DNA from: Aedes albopictus
Taxonomy: Eukaryota > Arthropoda > Insecta > Diptera > Culicidae
Reading direction: 5' to 3'
Length of the DNA: 64,000 nucleotides
NCBI RefSeq assembly: GCF_035046485.1
Contig: NC_085138.1
Location: 62,116,580-62,180,579 of the forward strand
Under the pieces are notes generated by a model. The model was given only the letters and a program-made list of their open reading frames with translations, was not told the origin of the DNA and made no database searches. The position numbers and the translations under genes were made by a program. The first letter of the stretch is position 1; every line of letters begins with the position of its first letter. This document shows, piece after piece, positions 24,575 to 34,863 of the stretch.

Positions 24575-24899
24575 CATTGGCGTATCTAGGATTTTTTCCT
24601 AGGGGGTGCCTAGAGGGTGCCAATTTCAGTGGCTTCCAGGTTGTTTTGCTGTGTATTTTTTTTAAAGGGAATACCGATCCACCCTCAACTTCTTAGTACT
24701 TAGTACAACTTCCTAGCAATGATATACTGCGTCGCTGAAAAAAATAGCCCGCTAATGTTGGCTTACGTAAAGTCAACATTGTATTGAGTCTGGTTTGTAC
24801 GTATAATATAAGAAATTTGTGTTTCGGCAAAACATTTTTTCGGTTATTCCTCTGGGAATATTCCCGGTAATTTATTTGGAAATCATTTTGCAATTTATT

Positions 24900-26010
24900 T
24901 CATTTTTTTTGGAAATTTCTCAGTTACTCCTTTGGATTTGGCATTTTTTTCGATAATATCTTTAGATCCATTTCAGCAATTTCTTTAGCAATTTATTTGG
25001 TAATATGTTTGGAATTTGATACTAAACAGTATTCGCGTATCCTTTGAAAATTTCATCGGTAATTCCATTAGGACTAGGATTTTTTCATTTCATGGGAAAA
25101 CCTTCTGAAGTGTTTTCTCGGGAGATCCTTTGCCAATTTTTAGTGGTCTTTCAGGTATGTTTTTTTAATGTCAGCAATTCTATTGATATTCACTTTTTGA
25201 AATTCTCCAATTACTCTTAGGGCAATTCATTTGGAAATTCTTTTAGTGAAGCTTTTGGTAATGCAGTCGACAATGACTCTGGGAACTTCCTCACATTTTT
25301 TTATTTATTCTACAGTCATTCTACTCTTTTGGGATTTTCGTAGATTTTTTGGACTTTCATTATCCAAGAATGCTATTCGGTATTCCTTCGGAAACTTCTT
25401 TGGAAATTCCTTTATAAACCGTTTCTATAATTTTAATGAAAATTCTTTAGACAATTTCTTCTAGCTTTCTTCAACAATTCGGAATTCCTGCAGCAGATGA
25501 TTCAGGAATACATTTAGCAACTCCCATGTTTCTTGCATTGAAAATTTATTCAGGAAAATCATCAGCAATTCCTTGGGAAATTTTGGAAACTTCGATTATT
25601 GCTTTGGGAACTTCTTCGGTAATTCCTTTGAAAATTGATTCGGCAAATGTCTTAGCGATTTCCTTCGGCAATTTATTTGAAAATAAAAATCTTTGTCACG
25701 GTGATTCTACGGCAATTATTTTTAGGAATTCTCACAAAATTTTCTTCAGAAATTCCTTTGATGATTTCGGAAGATTCTTTTATGTTTATTTTGAGATTGG
25801 ATTTGAGCAATTCCCTAAAATAAAAAGCCTTAAGATTTTCCTCAGGAATTCCTCTTGTAATTCTTATATGAATTCTTTTGCCAACTACTTTGAAAGTTCT
25901 AAGGTAATTTTGATAACAATTTTTCCGGCAATATATTTGGGAATTTGTCAGGAAGTTTTTCATGAATTTAATAGGATTTTCTTTGAGAAAGCCCAGTAGA
26001 GAATTTTTGC
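24900..26010. repeat. Degenerate array, TTTGG variant
   Basis: Units such as GGAAATTCCTTT and GGCAATTCCTTT repeat with a roughly 12- or 15-bp spacing. The frame at 25526-25999 on plus reads as Phe/Ile/Asn-rich without a domain and is taken as array-derived. It is more AT-rich than the arrays elsewhere. Confidence 0.6.
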
Positions 26011-26170
26011 ATTTCCAGTTTAGCAATTTTCGGAAGTAGTGTAGAATTAGTAAATATTCAAATACACGTAAATAAAAATTAAAAATAAAATCGGAAGCAA
26101 TAAATATAAATAAAATTAAATTATGTATAAAAAAATACAAAAGTAATCACAATAAAATAGCCTGAGAAAT
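26011..26170. other. Retroposon 3'-end-like AT-rich sequence
   Basis: TAGTGTAGAATTAGTAAATA followed by AATACACG and A-rich AAATAAA runs closely resembles the 51-bp insertion at 50463-50513. It is probably the 3' end of the same retrotransposon family. Confidence 0.45.
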
Positions 26171-26289
26171 TTGCAGAATAACAGAAAAATAAATTGCATA
26201 AATAATTTCAGAGGAAAATCCTTTGAAATTATAGGTAAAAATCCATGGAAATTGCTGATTAAATTCCACCACCGCAGTAATTTTCAATT

Positions 26290-26411
26290 AAAAAACAACC
26301 ATGCCGAAGGGATTCGAATGCCACCAAAACGCGATTTTTTACACAAACTCATCTCTTAATTTGTCAGTTAGGAACAAGCTGTGCCTTCTAATTAATTACG
26401 AGTTTTTCTCT
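26290..26411 (+). mobile_element. 5'-truncated SINE, third family
   Basis: Matches the 3' part of the element at 36335-36468 read in the opposite sense. ATTCGAATGCCACC (a decayed B box and T arm) is followed by AAACGCGATTTTTT, then GTGCCTTCTAATTA and GAGTTTTTC. The tRNA-like 5' half is missing. Confidence 0.6.
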
Positions 26412-26433
26412 AGTAATACATTCTAGAATTTCT

Positions 26434-27692
26434 GGGATCATAGTGTGCCCTGCTTGCGGTAGGATGCAAAATTTTGACTGTCAAGATTTTTTTCTCGAAT
26501 TTTTGTTAGTTTAGGCGATTATTTTAGAATGAGAATCGTACCATATTTGGTTCATTTAGTTGTGAAGTGATAAGTTCCAGACTACATGGTGTCATCATTC
26601 AAGATTATCCGTGGTGTTTGAGGCTTAACCGGTGAAGTAGCTTCCGAGGAAGACCACTGCAAGAAACGAAAATGGTAGTCGCCCCAAGGTCGCCCCATAA
26701 AAAGATGGATGATGTGTGCAGTAGCAAGTAGTCACAAATGGCGGAATTTCATCCAGATATGCCGAAATGCTGGTGAGGATGTTCCTTTTCTTTCTCGATT
26801 ATACAATTACTTTTGGCCTTTTTCGTAAGTACACTTTTGTTTCCTTTTTTTTTTTTTTTTGAACGAGGGAATCATTTTACATTTTTAACAAATTCAGTGG
26901 CAAGTAGACACGTTCTCCGCGTCATTTTTATTCAAGCCAAGATTCGTAATGTCGCGGATGTGAAAGATAAAAAAACAGTTTTTATTGAAGTCGTTTGAGG
27001 TTAATTGAGATTTTTTTTTATTATGATGATGTTTGATAATGTCACTTATAAAACTACGTCCTGTCTCAAAAATACCATCACTTTGTCCCTAAGACAGTCT
27101 AAGCAAGGCTAAACGTCGCGTTCAGTTCAATTCTGTGTGAAATGGACTAAAGGTTTCTGCTTCCTAGCGGGGTAGAGACAAAGCTACACTCCCAGGGGCT
27201 TTTCCCTGCTCCAAATAAATTAACATAAAAAAAAAACAAACAAAATAGGTTCTGATCAATAAGGTAAAGAAACAATTATTTTACAGAATAAACAATGTTA
27301 GCAAGAATGAACGAAAAAAATAGGTAAGTTATGAGGGAAAAATATGATATGATACTTTTTTGATATTATAAAACATTTGGTATAAAACAACTATTTTTTT
27401 GGGAGTGGAGGGAAATAAGAGCTGTCAGTCGAAACATAATGGTTGGGAAGAGTGGAGATGCCAACTTCTTATTATAACTTTTATGTGGAGAATGACAGCT
27501 TCTTCTTTTTCACATTCATTGGGGCATCCTCCAATGTGAAGTGCTTGCACTATATATAATTGTATGATCTTGGTTGTATAATTATAATGTTTGCTTGATC
27601 AAATCACATTGGATGGACAGCCCACTGCTATCGGGCTTAGTACCGTGCTACAATGAATGGAAACCATCATCATCATCATCATCATCATCATC
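26434..27692 (+). mobile_element. Retroposon with (ATC)n tail and 22-bp target duplication
   Basis: A 22-bp sequence at 26412-26433 (containing ACATTCTAGAATTTC) is repeated exactly at 27693-27714. The 1259 bp between ends in about nine CAT/ATC triplets right before the second copy, as expected for target-primed insertion of a non-LTR retrotransposon or its derivative. No reverse transcriptase is readable, so the copy is 5'-truncated or non-autonomous. Just before the tail lies CGGGCTTAGTACCGTGCTAC. Confidence 0.88.
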
Positions 27693-27714
27693 AGTAATAC
27701 ATTCTAGAATTTCT

Positions 27715-28121
27715 CTGGAAATTCCAACTATTCCAGACATTCGTTTAGGGATTCCTCTAGAGGTTTCTATTGGGATTCTTTCAGCTGGAATTTATTTGAG
27801 AAGGTCAAGAGGTGTTTCAGGACCATGATTAATCTTTATCATAGGAAAACTGCCTAAAAGAATACCAGCAAGAATGCAAGGAGAAATCCCTAGAGGGATT
27901 CCTGCAGCTATCACAATAAGAGTTTCTGGAGGATACATTCCTGAAACATTAGAAGCAACAGGAATGGCTTATGGAATTCCAGGAGGAGTTCCTGGATGAA
28001 AGTCAAGAGGAGTTCCTGAAGGAATCCAATGTTAAATTTATGAGAGAATCCTTGGATAAAAATTCCTCGAGGAATCACCGGAGAGCTTGTGAAAAGTCAC
28101 AGAAAAAATATCAGGAGGTAG
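27715..28121. repeat. 12-bp array with an orientation switch
   Basis: TCC-type units at 27715-27830, then GGA-type units such as GGAATTCCAGGA and GGAGTTCCTGGA to about 28121. This is another small inverted pair. Confidence 0.75.
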
Positions 28122-28130
28122 TCTTAGAAG

Positions 28131-28554
28131 GGTTCCGGGTCATTTGGCCGAACGCCATTTGGTCGAATGCCGTTTGGCCGAACGCCATTTGGCCGAAAGG
28201 GTCATTTGGCCGAATGCCATTTGGCCGAATGCCGTTTGGCCGAAACATCAATGATGTACTCAAGTGACCATACCACTATTCCCAGCCTCAGTGTAACTTT
28301 AAAGAACAGCCTATGAGTCAAAGAAGGAAAAATCTGTGATAAAATATAGGCAGTTTCAACGCCAACTAATCTCTGAATGTCAAAACTAGAAATAATAGCC
28401 TATGATTAAAAGAAGGAAATATTTCTGATGATCATATTGGCAGTTAGAATGTCAAAAACTTCTTCTGAATTCCTTTAATCACGATTCGGCCAATCGGCAT
28501 TCGGCCAAATGACCCTTTCGGCCAGATGGCATTCGGCCAAATGGCCGGACACCT
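28131..28554. mobile_element. TIR element with TTTGGCCGAA subterminal repeats, 9-bp duplication
   Basis: Ends are GGTTCCGGGTCATTTGGCCG and, reverse-complemented, GGTGTCCGGCCATTTGGCCG. Internally each end carries tandem ATTTGGCCGAATGCC units, six or so on the left and four on the right. TCTTAGAAG occurs at 28122-28130 and again at 28555-28563. A 9-bp duplication with long TIRs fits a Mutator-like non-autonomous element, though other superfamilies are possible. No transposase is present. Confidence 0.82.
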
Positions 28555-28564
28555 CTTAGAAGGA

Positions 28565-28791
28565 TTATGGGATGTATCATTGTAGAAATCTCAGCAGAAA
28601 TCCTAGGAGGAATTGCTGGATGAAACTATACAGGAAATTCTAGAGAAACCCTGGATGAGTCCTTGGAGAAACCCGTGGTAGAACAACCAAATGAATTTCT
28701 GCAAGAATTCCAGAGAGATTGTCCATGGAAAGATCCTAGCAAAAAAAACAGGAAGAAGCTTTAGAAGAATCTGTAGCATAATTTCTGGTGG
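28565..28791. repeat. 12-bp array, GGA orientation
   Basis: Units such as GGAATTGCTGGA and GAAATCTCAGCA fill the space between two TIR elements. No gene is seen. Confidence 0.65.
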
Positions 28792-28793
28792 TA

Positions 28794-29661
28794 CCGTCGT
28801 GCGGGGCTTCTTTATACACTTTTTAAGGGTTTTGCAACTTTATGACATTATAACTCCCAGAGTAGCGAATGGATTTCCACAATTTTTACACACGATAATC
28901 GTGAGTATGTGTGAAGGATGTATGCAAAATTTGAACTAAATCCATCAATAAACAAAAAAGTTGTTCATACACCAATCGGACACATCTCATATAGAACCAG
29001 ATGGGGGCTACTTTGGACATTTTAACTATAACAAAACTGCATTCTAAATTCCAGGGTTATTTAGAAAATTACTTTGTATCATTACTGTAGTACACTATAT
29101 CAAACACGATTTCAATAAAAATATACGTTTTTAGATGGTTCTGTGCTACCTTTGGTATTATGAGCAGCGTGATATTGTAAAATAGACAGCCTGAAAAAAG
29201 AGACCATCAATCCTTTATTTAGCTGAAACACTGCCGTTCTACGCATAGTTGTCCCATGTTATATGGGATTCCCATATAACATGGGACAATTATGTGTAGG
29301 ACGGCAGAACAGTCATTTAAAGTGTATAACGATACAAATATTTGATTGTATATGCTACGTTGATACATCTTAGATGAATTGATCAACCCTTTGATTTTTT
29401 TAACTGTAGAAACATAGCTTACAGAGCAAATGTTCTGATACGATATGTATATTTTTTTGGTGTACTCGATGTATGTTAGCCTCCTGACAAGCAATAAAGG
29501 GTATGTTTGAAAAGCAATTCCAACCAAATGATGGGGAAAATATTGCGTCATAATAGTCCCAAAGATATCAAACAGATTTGAACCATACTTTGAATTCAAA
29601 AAATCCATATTCAAAAGTGTCCAAAGTAGCCCCGCATTTCAAAAGTAGCCCCACACGACGG
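28794..29661. mobile_element. TA-flanked TIR element (MITE-like)
   Basis: Ends are CCGTCGTGCGGGGCTTCTTT and, reverse-complemented, CCGTCGTGTGGGGCTACTTT. TA dinucleotides lie at 28792-28793 and 29662-29663. The motif GGGGCTACTTTGGACA recurs subterminally at both ends. A TA duplication suggests a Tc1/mariner-type non-autonomous element of 868 bp. A perfect-looking hairpin (29231-29306) is nested inside. Confidence 0.8.
29231..29306. repeat. 76-bp hairpin
   Basis: CTGCCGTTCTACGC at the left pairs with its complement at the right. TTGTCCCATGTTATATGGGA is followed directly by TTCCCATATAACATGGGACA. Arms of about 38 nt have roughly four mismatches and almost no loop. It could be a tiny MITE. Confidence 0.85.
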
Positions 29662-29663
29662 TA

Positions 29664-30029
29664 CTCAGAAAAGAATTTCTGGAGAAAGAATAGCTGGAAG
29701 AACTGCAGAAATTGCTCAAGGATTCTCGGCTGGAATATTTGGAGGAATTCCTAGAATCTCGGGAGGTACCGTGAATTTCACTCGAAAAATTGATCGCCGA
29801 GAGGGCATTTTTATTTGTTGAACATAACGCTTTAAATTTAAAACAATTTGTGGAAAATGATCATCATCTGGCTCAAGGGTTATTGAATGATGAGTTAACA
29901 TGTTTGACAGCCAATTAGTCACATATTTCGGTTTGAAATTCAATATTTTCCGAAACTGCATGTTAGGCATGTTCAAAGACACTTTCAAACTATTGTTACC
30001 GTAGTTGTATTGCACATGTAATGAATATT
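29664..30029. other. Array fragment then unclassified DNA
   Basis: 29664-29765 has GGA-type 12-bp units. GGTACCGTGAATTTCAC at 29766 looks like the start of a TA-type element, but its partner end was not found with confidence. The 147-codon minus frame across 29716-30159 includes SINE sequence and is not a gene. Confidence 0.45.
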
Positions 30030-30237
30030 GTGGGCTTCGTGGCCGTGCGGTTAGCGGCGTCAGTCGTCTAGGCGTTTCGTAAGCCTCGGAGTGCGGGTTC
30101 GATTCCCGCTCCAGTCGGGGAAAACTTTTCGTCAAACGGAAAATTCTCCATTGGGCCACTGGGTGTTAAGTGTGTTGTCTCGTGTATGTAATGTTCAGTC
30201 TGTGCAGCTTCTGGTTGAAGACGGTGTAATGTCTTTT
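30030..30237 (+). mobile_element. tRNA-derived SINE, class-II tRNA head
   Basis: The element starts GTGGGCTTCGTGGCCGTGCG with A box TGGCCGTGCGGTTAGCGGC, a long variable-arm-like insert and B box GGTTCGATTCCCGC, suggesting a Ser- or Leu-type tRNA ancestor. Perfect 14-bp target duplications ATGTAATGAATATT lie at 30016-30029 and 30238-30251. It is 208 bp long and intact at both ends. Confidence 0.92.
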
Positions 30238-30251
30238 ATGTAATGAATATT

Positions 30252-30750
30252 CGATTGAATGTTTATAGCTGCAAATCATTCGCCAACCCCGATAACGTCA
30301 CCAAAAGTTCTATAAATATTGTAATTAATGTATAAAATTGTACTTTTCCGGAAGTACAATATTGATACACATAATAAGTGAGGAAATTGCATACTTTCAG
30401 GCGTTTTCTTCAAATTCAATAAACTTTTAATTTTAATAATTAAATTAAATTTGTAACAGTTTTGCATAGCTTTTCGCATTCTAGGGTGGTTAATTCAGAT
30501 AGAAAAAAATATGTTCAGCACTTACAAAGGCATTTCACTGACTGATCAAGATCACCCCGAAAGTATAATTTTTAATTGTCTATTTAAAATATTATTTATT
30601 ATAATAAAATGTTTTGCTGTAAAATTTCCACCTCGTTGACTGATGAAAACCATGGTCGTACTTGTTTTAAAGCATTGAATTTAACCATGTCGACAAACAT
30701 TCAAAAGTTAGGCGCCAAAAACTGCGTACAACAGGAATATAAGTTATTCC
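30252..30750. other. Intergenic DNA, no gene seen
   Basis: AT-rich and without clear repeats. Short ORFs only. Confidence 0.45.
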
Positions 30751-30912
30751 GGGTCCACAAATTACGTAACGCTCTAGGGGGAGGGGGGAGTATGACCGAG
30801 CGTTACGGTCCATACAAAAATTTTAGGATTTTCATACAAAAAAGCGTTACGGAGGGGGGAAGGGGGGGTCAAAAAATGGCCGATTTTAGCGTTACGTAAT
30901 AACTGGATGCTG
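30751..30912. mobile_element. MITE with ATTACGTAACGC inverted ends
   Basis: ATTACGTAACGC at 30761-30772 faces GCGTTACGTAAT at 30889-30900. A second inverted motif, AGCGTTACGG, occurs inside, next to G-runs. The outermost boundaries are approximate because flanking GGTCCACA and TGGATGC match only partly. Confidence 0.7.
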
Positions 30913-31046
30913 CCTTAATAAATATTGGAATTATTGTTTGCAGTTTTAAATTTTGGGTGACTGGAAAATTCTAGGGGGTGCCACATTTGTTCTAGGGGGT
31001 GCCAGGCACCCCTGGAACCCCCCCTAGCTACGCCAGTGGGATTACC

Positions 31047-31753
31047 TCAAGGATTGCTTGAAATTTTTTCGCTCGTTTTGTGCACTGGGTTATTTTTGAC
31101 CCCAATCGTACACTACAACAGTGATGCACTAGGAAGACTAACGGGCTCTTCCAAGATTTATCGAACAATTTCTTGAATGTTCACAAAAAAAAAGATTCTC
31201 GCTGGATTTCTTAAAATGATTTTGACCAGAACTGCTCTAAAGATTCCCTTCAGATTGTATCTCTGTCTATGGATTTTGTTGATTTTTTTTTTCCAAGGAC
31301 TGCCGCAGAAATTTTCCTTAGTACTTTCTCAGCAGTTTCTCAAAAAAAAAATCTCAAAAGATTCATTTTGAAATTGTTCCTTGGATTTCATTTGAGATTC
31401 TATAGGAAATTCTTTCAAGGATTGTTAAATAAGTTCGTGCTTGTATTCGTCAAAGTATTTCTTACAATATTCTTGAATGAACTCCTCCAGAAAAATTGTC
31501 TGACATTTTTCCAGGAGTTTTTCTTTGGTATTTCTCAGAAAATAACTCTAGAAATTTATCAAAAAAATTAAGGAAAAAAATCAAGAAACTTTTGCAGGAT
31601 TTCTTCTAACGTGTTTTCAAAAGATGTAATTTCAAGAGCGTTTTTTCACAAAGATACGAGGATTGTTGCAGAAACTCATTTAGGGTTTTTCAATTTTTTA
31701 GAAATTCAAATTTTTCCAGAAACTTTTTCAGAAATCAGAGTTTTTTTTTTAAT
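31047..31753. repeat. 12-bp array, TCC orientation
   Basis: T-rich degenerate units (for example GAAATTTTTCCA, GGATTTCTTCTA) continue the host array in which the hAT-like composite sits. They are cut off at 31754 by a retroposon insertion. Confidence 0.7.
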
Positions 31754-31768
31754 ATTACCCAATTTATT

Positions 31769-33213
31769 CCCTCCCCATGGATATTCGATCTTGCCGCGAT
31801 GGGAGGGCTTACCCCAATAGCACTTTAAGTGCCAGTTTCTTCACCTCCGCTTGAACCTTAAGCGGTAAATCTGGTGTTGAGCGTAGGTGAATAAATCGGT
31901 CATAAGTGCTATTGGGAACCAAAGGAGTATCCGCTGTGAGCATATCACTATTTTCTAAGTCATACCATAGTTCAGCTCGCATAGACCCAAAAATGTAACG
32001 CAAGAGTGGGTATGGGAGGTCTCTGCGTTACTCTCACACTCACACAGTCATACTTACACCACACTCATCATTAGCTTTAGGAATCTAGGAGAGAATGGAC
32101 GAAAGGATAACGAAATATAGACGAGTTACCTGTCAATAGAAAATTATGGATTTTACAACAGTAGGGTATTGGTTCCCTTATTAAGCATGTGGCTCCCATT
32201 TTCATCCCACGAAAAACAAAGGATTGAAGCGCTATTTGTTTTGTTTCTTATTTTTGTATTTTCTGTTAGAAGTGAGCACCCATGAAAACAAAAAGAACGG
32301 AGTCAATCGGTGCCGTAATCGCTTGTTTTCGAATAGGATGGAAATGGGAGCATGAGATTACTGATGGCACACATACCCTATTAAAACAAAGTTTTATTTC
32401 GTATTTTTTTTTTACCTTTAAAACTAGTGAAATTTGGACAGAGACTCTCGACAGGCGCTTCCCGCTACGGCTGTCGGTTTTTCACTGGTTGATTTTCTTT
32501 TTGTCAATTAGTGTAGAGATGACAAAGTTGTGATGGGGGTACTCGGGATAGGGCCTTCTGCACGAATATCCTACATAATAGATTACAATAAACAGACCTT
32601 ACCTTATTTAATTTCCACACAATACTCATCTGACCGACTATATGTACTATTTTTTGTTGATCTCAAAGCAGTATTGACACATGACAGAATAAAAAGCAGG
32701 AATTTAGTTAAACAACTCTTTTTCATAACGACATAATTAGAGCATATTCAATTACATTGCCTTACGTAATCTTATAACTTATCTTGGATCTTAAACGCAA
32801 ACTTTCGTTTACGACTAATTTTAAATACATATTTTTGTCCAAATTTTTAAATTCAAAATAGTTTGTATTATTCAAAAATTTTGTGGCTTAAGTACCTTTC
32901 AAATCAATACTAGTATTTGCATATTTAATATTTCATCTTTTACAAGTATTTCATGTTTGGCTTTGGATTTAATGATAATGAATTAAATTTTTAAACCTAT
33001 GTTTCATTAAATTTCGCGGTATTATTTGCATTATTGTGTCTCAAGTCTAGTCCAATTCCTCTCCCCGACCTATACCCATTTCCCTTCCGATGGTGTTCAT
33101 GTGGTCCGCACGGACTATTACGGCCATTACCCCTCCTTGATCTTCGGCATTGGATTGACTTGCGCTCTTATTGCCCCACCAACTGCTGCAAAATGAAAAA
33201 AATGAAAATGAAA
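31769..33213 (+). mobile_element. Retroposon copy 1 with (AAAATG)n tail
   Basis: Flanked by ATTACCCAATTTATT at 31754-31768 and 33214-33228. It ends in GCTGCAAAATGAAAAAAATG and further ATGAAA repeats. Its last 175 bp (about 33040-33213) match 34672-34843. No reverse transcriptase is legible, so it is likely a 5'-truncated or internally decayed non-LTR element. It hosts the MITE at 32164-32378. Confidence 0.75.
32164..32378. mobile_element. Small TA-flanked MITE
   Basis: GGGTATTGGTTCC faces GGCACACATACCC, with TA at 32162-32163 and 32379-32380. The subterminal GGCTCCCATTTTCATCC pairs with GGATGGAAATGGGAGC. Length 215 bp, no coding capacity. Confidence 0.7.
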
Positions 33214-33233
33214 ATTACCCAATTTATTGATAG

Positions 33234-34843
33234 CCCTGGGCTTGGATTATATCTTCCAGGAAGCTTTGATTTCAGGCATGTAGTCGATGTGCTTTGCAGT
33301 AATGATTGGAATAGCTGAATGTATAATAAATGGCAAACAATTCTGTAAAAATCAGATCTTCAAGTCATCTGATGTTGTTATACTGATCATGATGCTGCAT
33401 AGTATATCGAACATTTGTCGAAGTCATTTATGTGCCGGGAAATACAATTCCAAGTTGGTGAGAATATTACAAACTGAGGGAGGGTAATAGGCCCAGTTAC
33501 ACCCCTGAATGGGCAATGTGGGTTAGTATATGGGAATGCCATTGAAGGTTTGTAATATTCTCCGAGGCTTTCGAAATCCAACAGGGCGCGTCCCCGGGTT
33601 GCGGATAGGGGAAAAAGGGAGATTTTTCGCATTTGTACTGTAATCAGCCAATGTGATATTATCTCCTATGGTGTTGTAGTGCGAATGAATGATCTCATTC
33701 TATGGGAATTCGAACCTTGTAATGTATTGTTTATTAACTCCAATTTTCTAAGCTTGACAAGGTTTTGAAGACAAACATGTGATGAGAGAATTGCCTAATA
33801 GGAAAGTCACATCAGCAAAGCTTTTACATATGCAAATGCTATCCATGGGGTCATGTCTAGCTTTTAATATGTATGGCAATGACTGGTTCTTACCTAGCAG
33901 GGGTACTACAAGACCACGCGGACAATTCGATTAAAGGCTTAGTTGAGGATAATATATTTTCCAGAACTGAAGGGACATTTTTTCCGGGGTGAATACCCGA
34001 GCAAAGTCTGACAGCAAATCGAAAACTTATTTTGATATTGCAAATTATGATTACTCAGGTTGATGTCGTTTTGGTCGTTTTAACGGTTAAAACATCAAAA
34101 ATGAGAGCAGAAAAATGTTCCTGTGACAGCAAGTTGAAAACAATTCCTGCTATCAGTGATGGCAAATTGATTACTGTTTTTGCTATCAGTGCGAAAAAAT
34201 GGAAAAATCGTTAAATTTAGAGTTTTTTCGAATAATATGGAAATCTAAATGCAATACGCTAATTGCACTGATGGTATATCATTAGATGCTTTATACAAGG
34301 TCGCCTAGAAGTTTTGAAATGACTTAAAAACTTAAACATGTGTAGTTATTTTAAATGACAGCAAAACGATATCAAAATTTGAAATCGAAATTAATCAAGT
34401 CAATCTGATATCAAAATATGATATCAATTTGCTGCTGATTACAAATCGTGTTTTCGATTTGCTATCATTTTGTTGTTAGACTTTGCTCGGGTAGCGAGTC
34501 GAAGAGGGTAGAAGTTTCCGTTTGTTATCATTGACAAAATAAACAATCGGGCGCTTTTTCTTTCTTTGACTTGCTTGGTATTTTGTGGATTATTGTTTTT
34601 TGGTTTTGGAAGGTATGCGATTCACTATTGAGCCTTAAAATTATTTTGCATCTGAATAGCATTGATATTGTCAAGTCTGTACCAACACCCTAATCCCACA
34701 CCAAAATACCCTTTTCCTATCCCATGGCGTTTATGTGGTCAGCAAAGACTATTCAGCCATTACCCCTCCTTATCATCGACTTGGGACTGACTTGCGCTCT
34801 CATTGCCCCACCAAATGCTGCAAAATGAAAATGAAAATGAAAT
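33234..34843 (+). mobile_element. Retroposon copy 2, same 3' end and same target
   Basis: The preceding 20 bp (33214-33233, ATTACCCAATTTATTGATAG) recur after the tail at 34844-34863 with one change. The 3' end carries the shared block with TTACCCCTCCTTA, TTGCGCTCTTATTGCCCCACC-like sequence and an (AAAATG)n tail. Its 5' start (CCCTGGG) differs from copy 1. It hosts a TA-flanked MITE at 33996-34491. Confidence 0.7.
33996..34491. mobile_element. MITE with CCCGAGCAAAGTCT ends
   Basis: CCCGAGCAAAGTCTGACAGC faces TTGTTAGACTTTGCTCGGG, with TA at 33994-33995 and 34492-34493. The second inverted block AGCAAATCGAAAAC / GTTTTCGATTTGCT is also retained. 496 bp without an ORF of interest. Confidence 0.85.
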
Positions 34844-34863
34844 ATTTCCCAATTTATTGATAG

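Larger units (their letters stand above)
24575..31038. mobile_element. Composite with hAT-like ends and 8-bp target duplication
   Basis: The left end is CATTGGCGTATCTAGG and the right end, reverse-complemented, is CACTGGCGTAGCTAGG. Both continue into G-rich repeats of the type TAGGGGGTGCC. A perfect 8-bp direct repeat GGATTACC flanks them (24567-24574 and 31039-31046), the length expected for hAT insertions. The 6464-bp interior has no transposase. It is crowded with later insertions: a SINE remnant, a retroposon with 22-bp target duplication, two TIR elements, a further SINE and a MITE. The original element was therefore much shorter and has swollen by nesting. An alternative is two separate solo ends, but the exact duplication argues against it. 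Confidence 0.7.

Noticed and set aside
29716..30159. 147-codon minus ORF with a conserved-looking C-terminal part
   Set aside because: Half of it is antisense to a tRNA-derived SINE and the rest is unclassified repeat.
31809..32003. 64-codon minus ORF ending KKLALKVLLG that looks protein-like
   Set aside because: It runs against the orientation of the retroposon that contains it, and no continuation or domain is recognisable.
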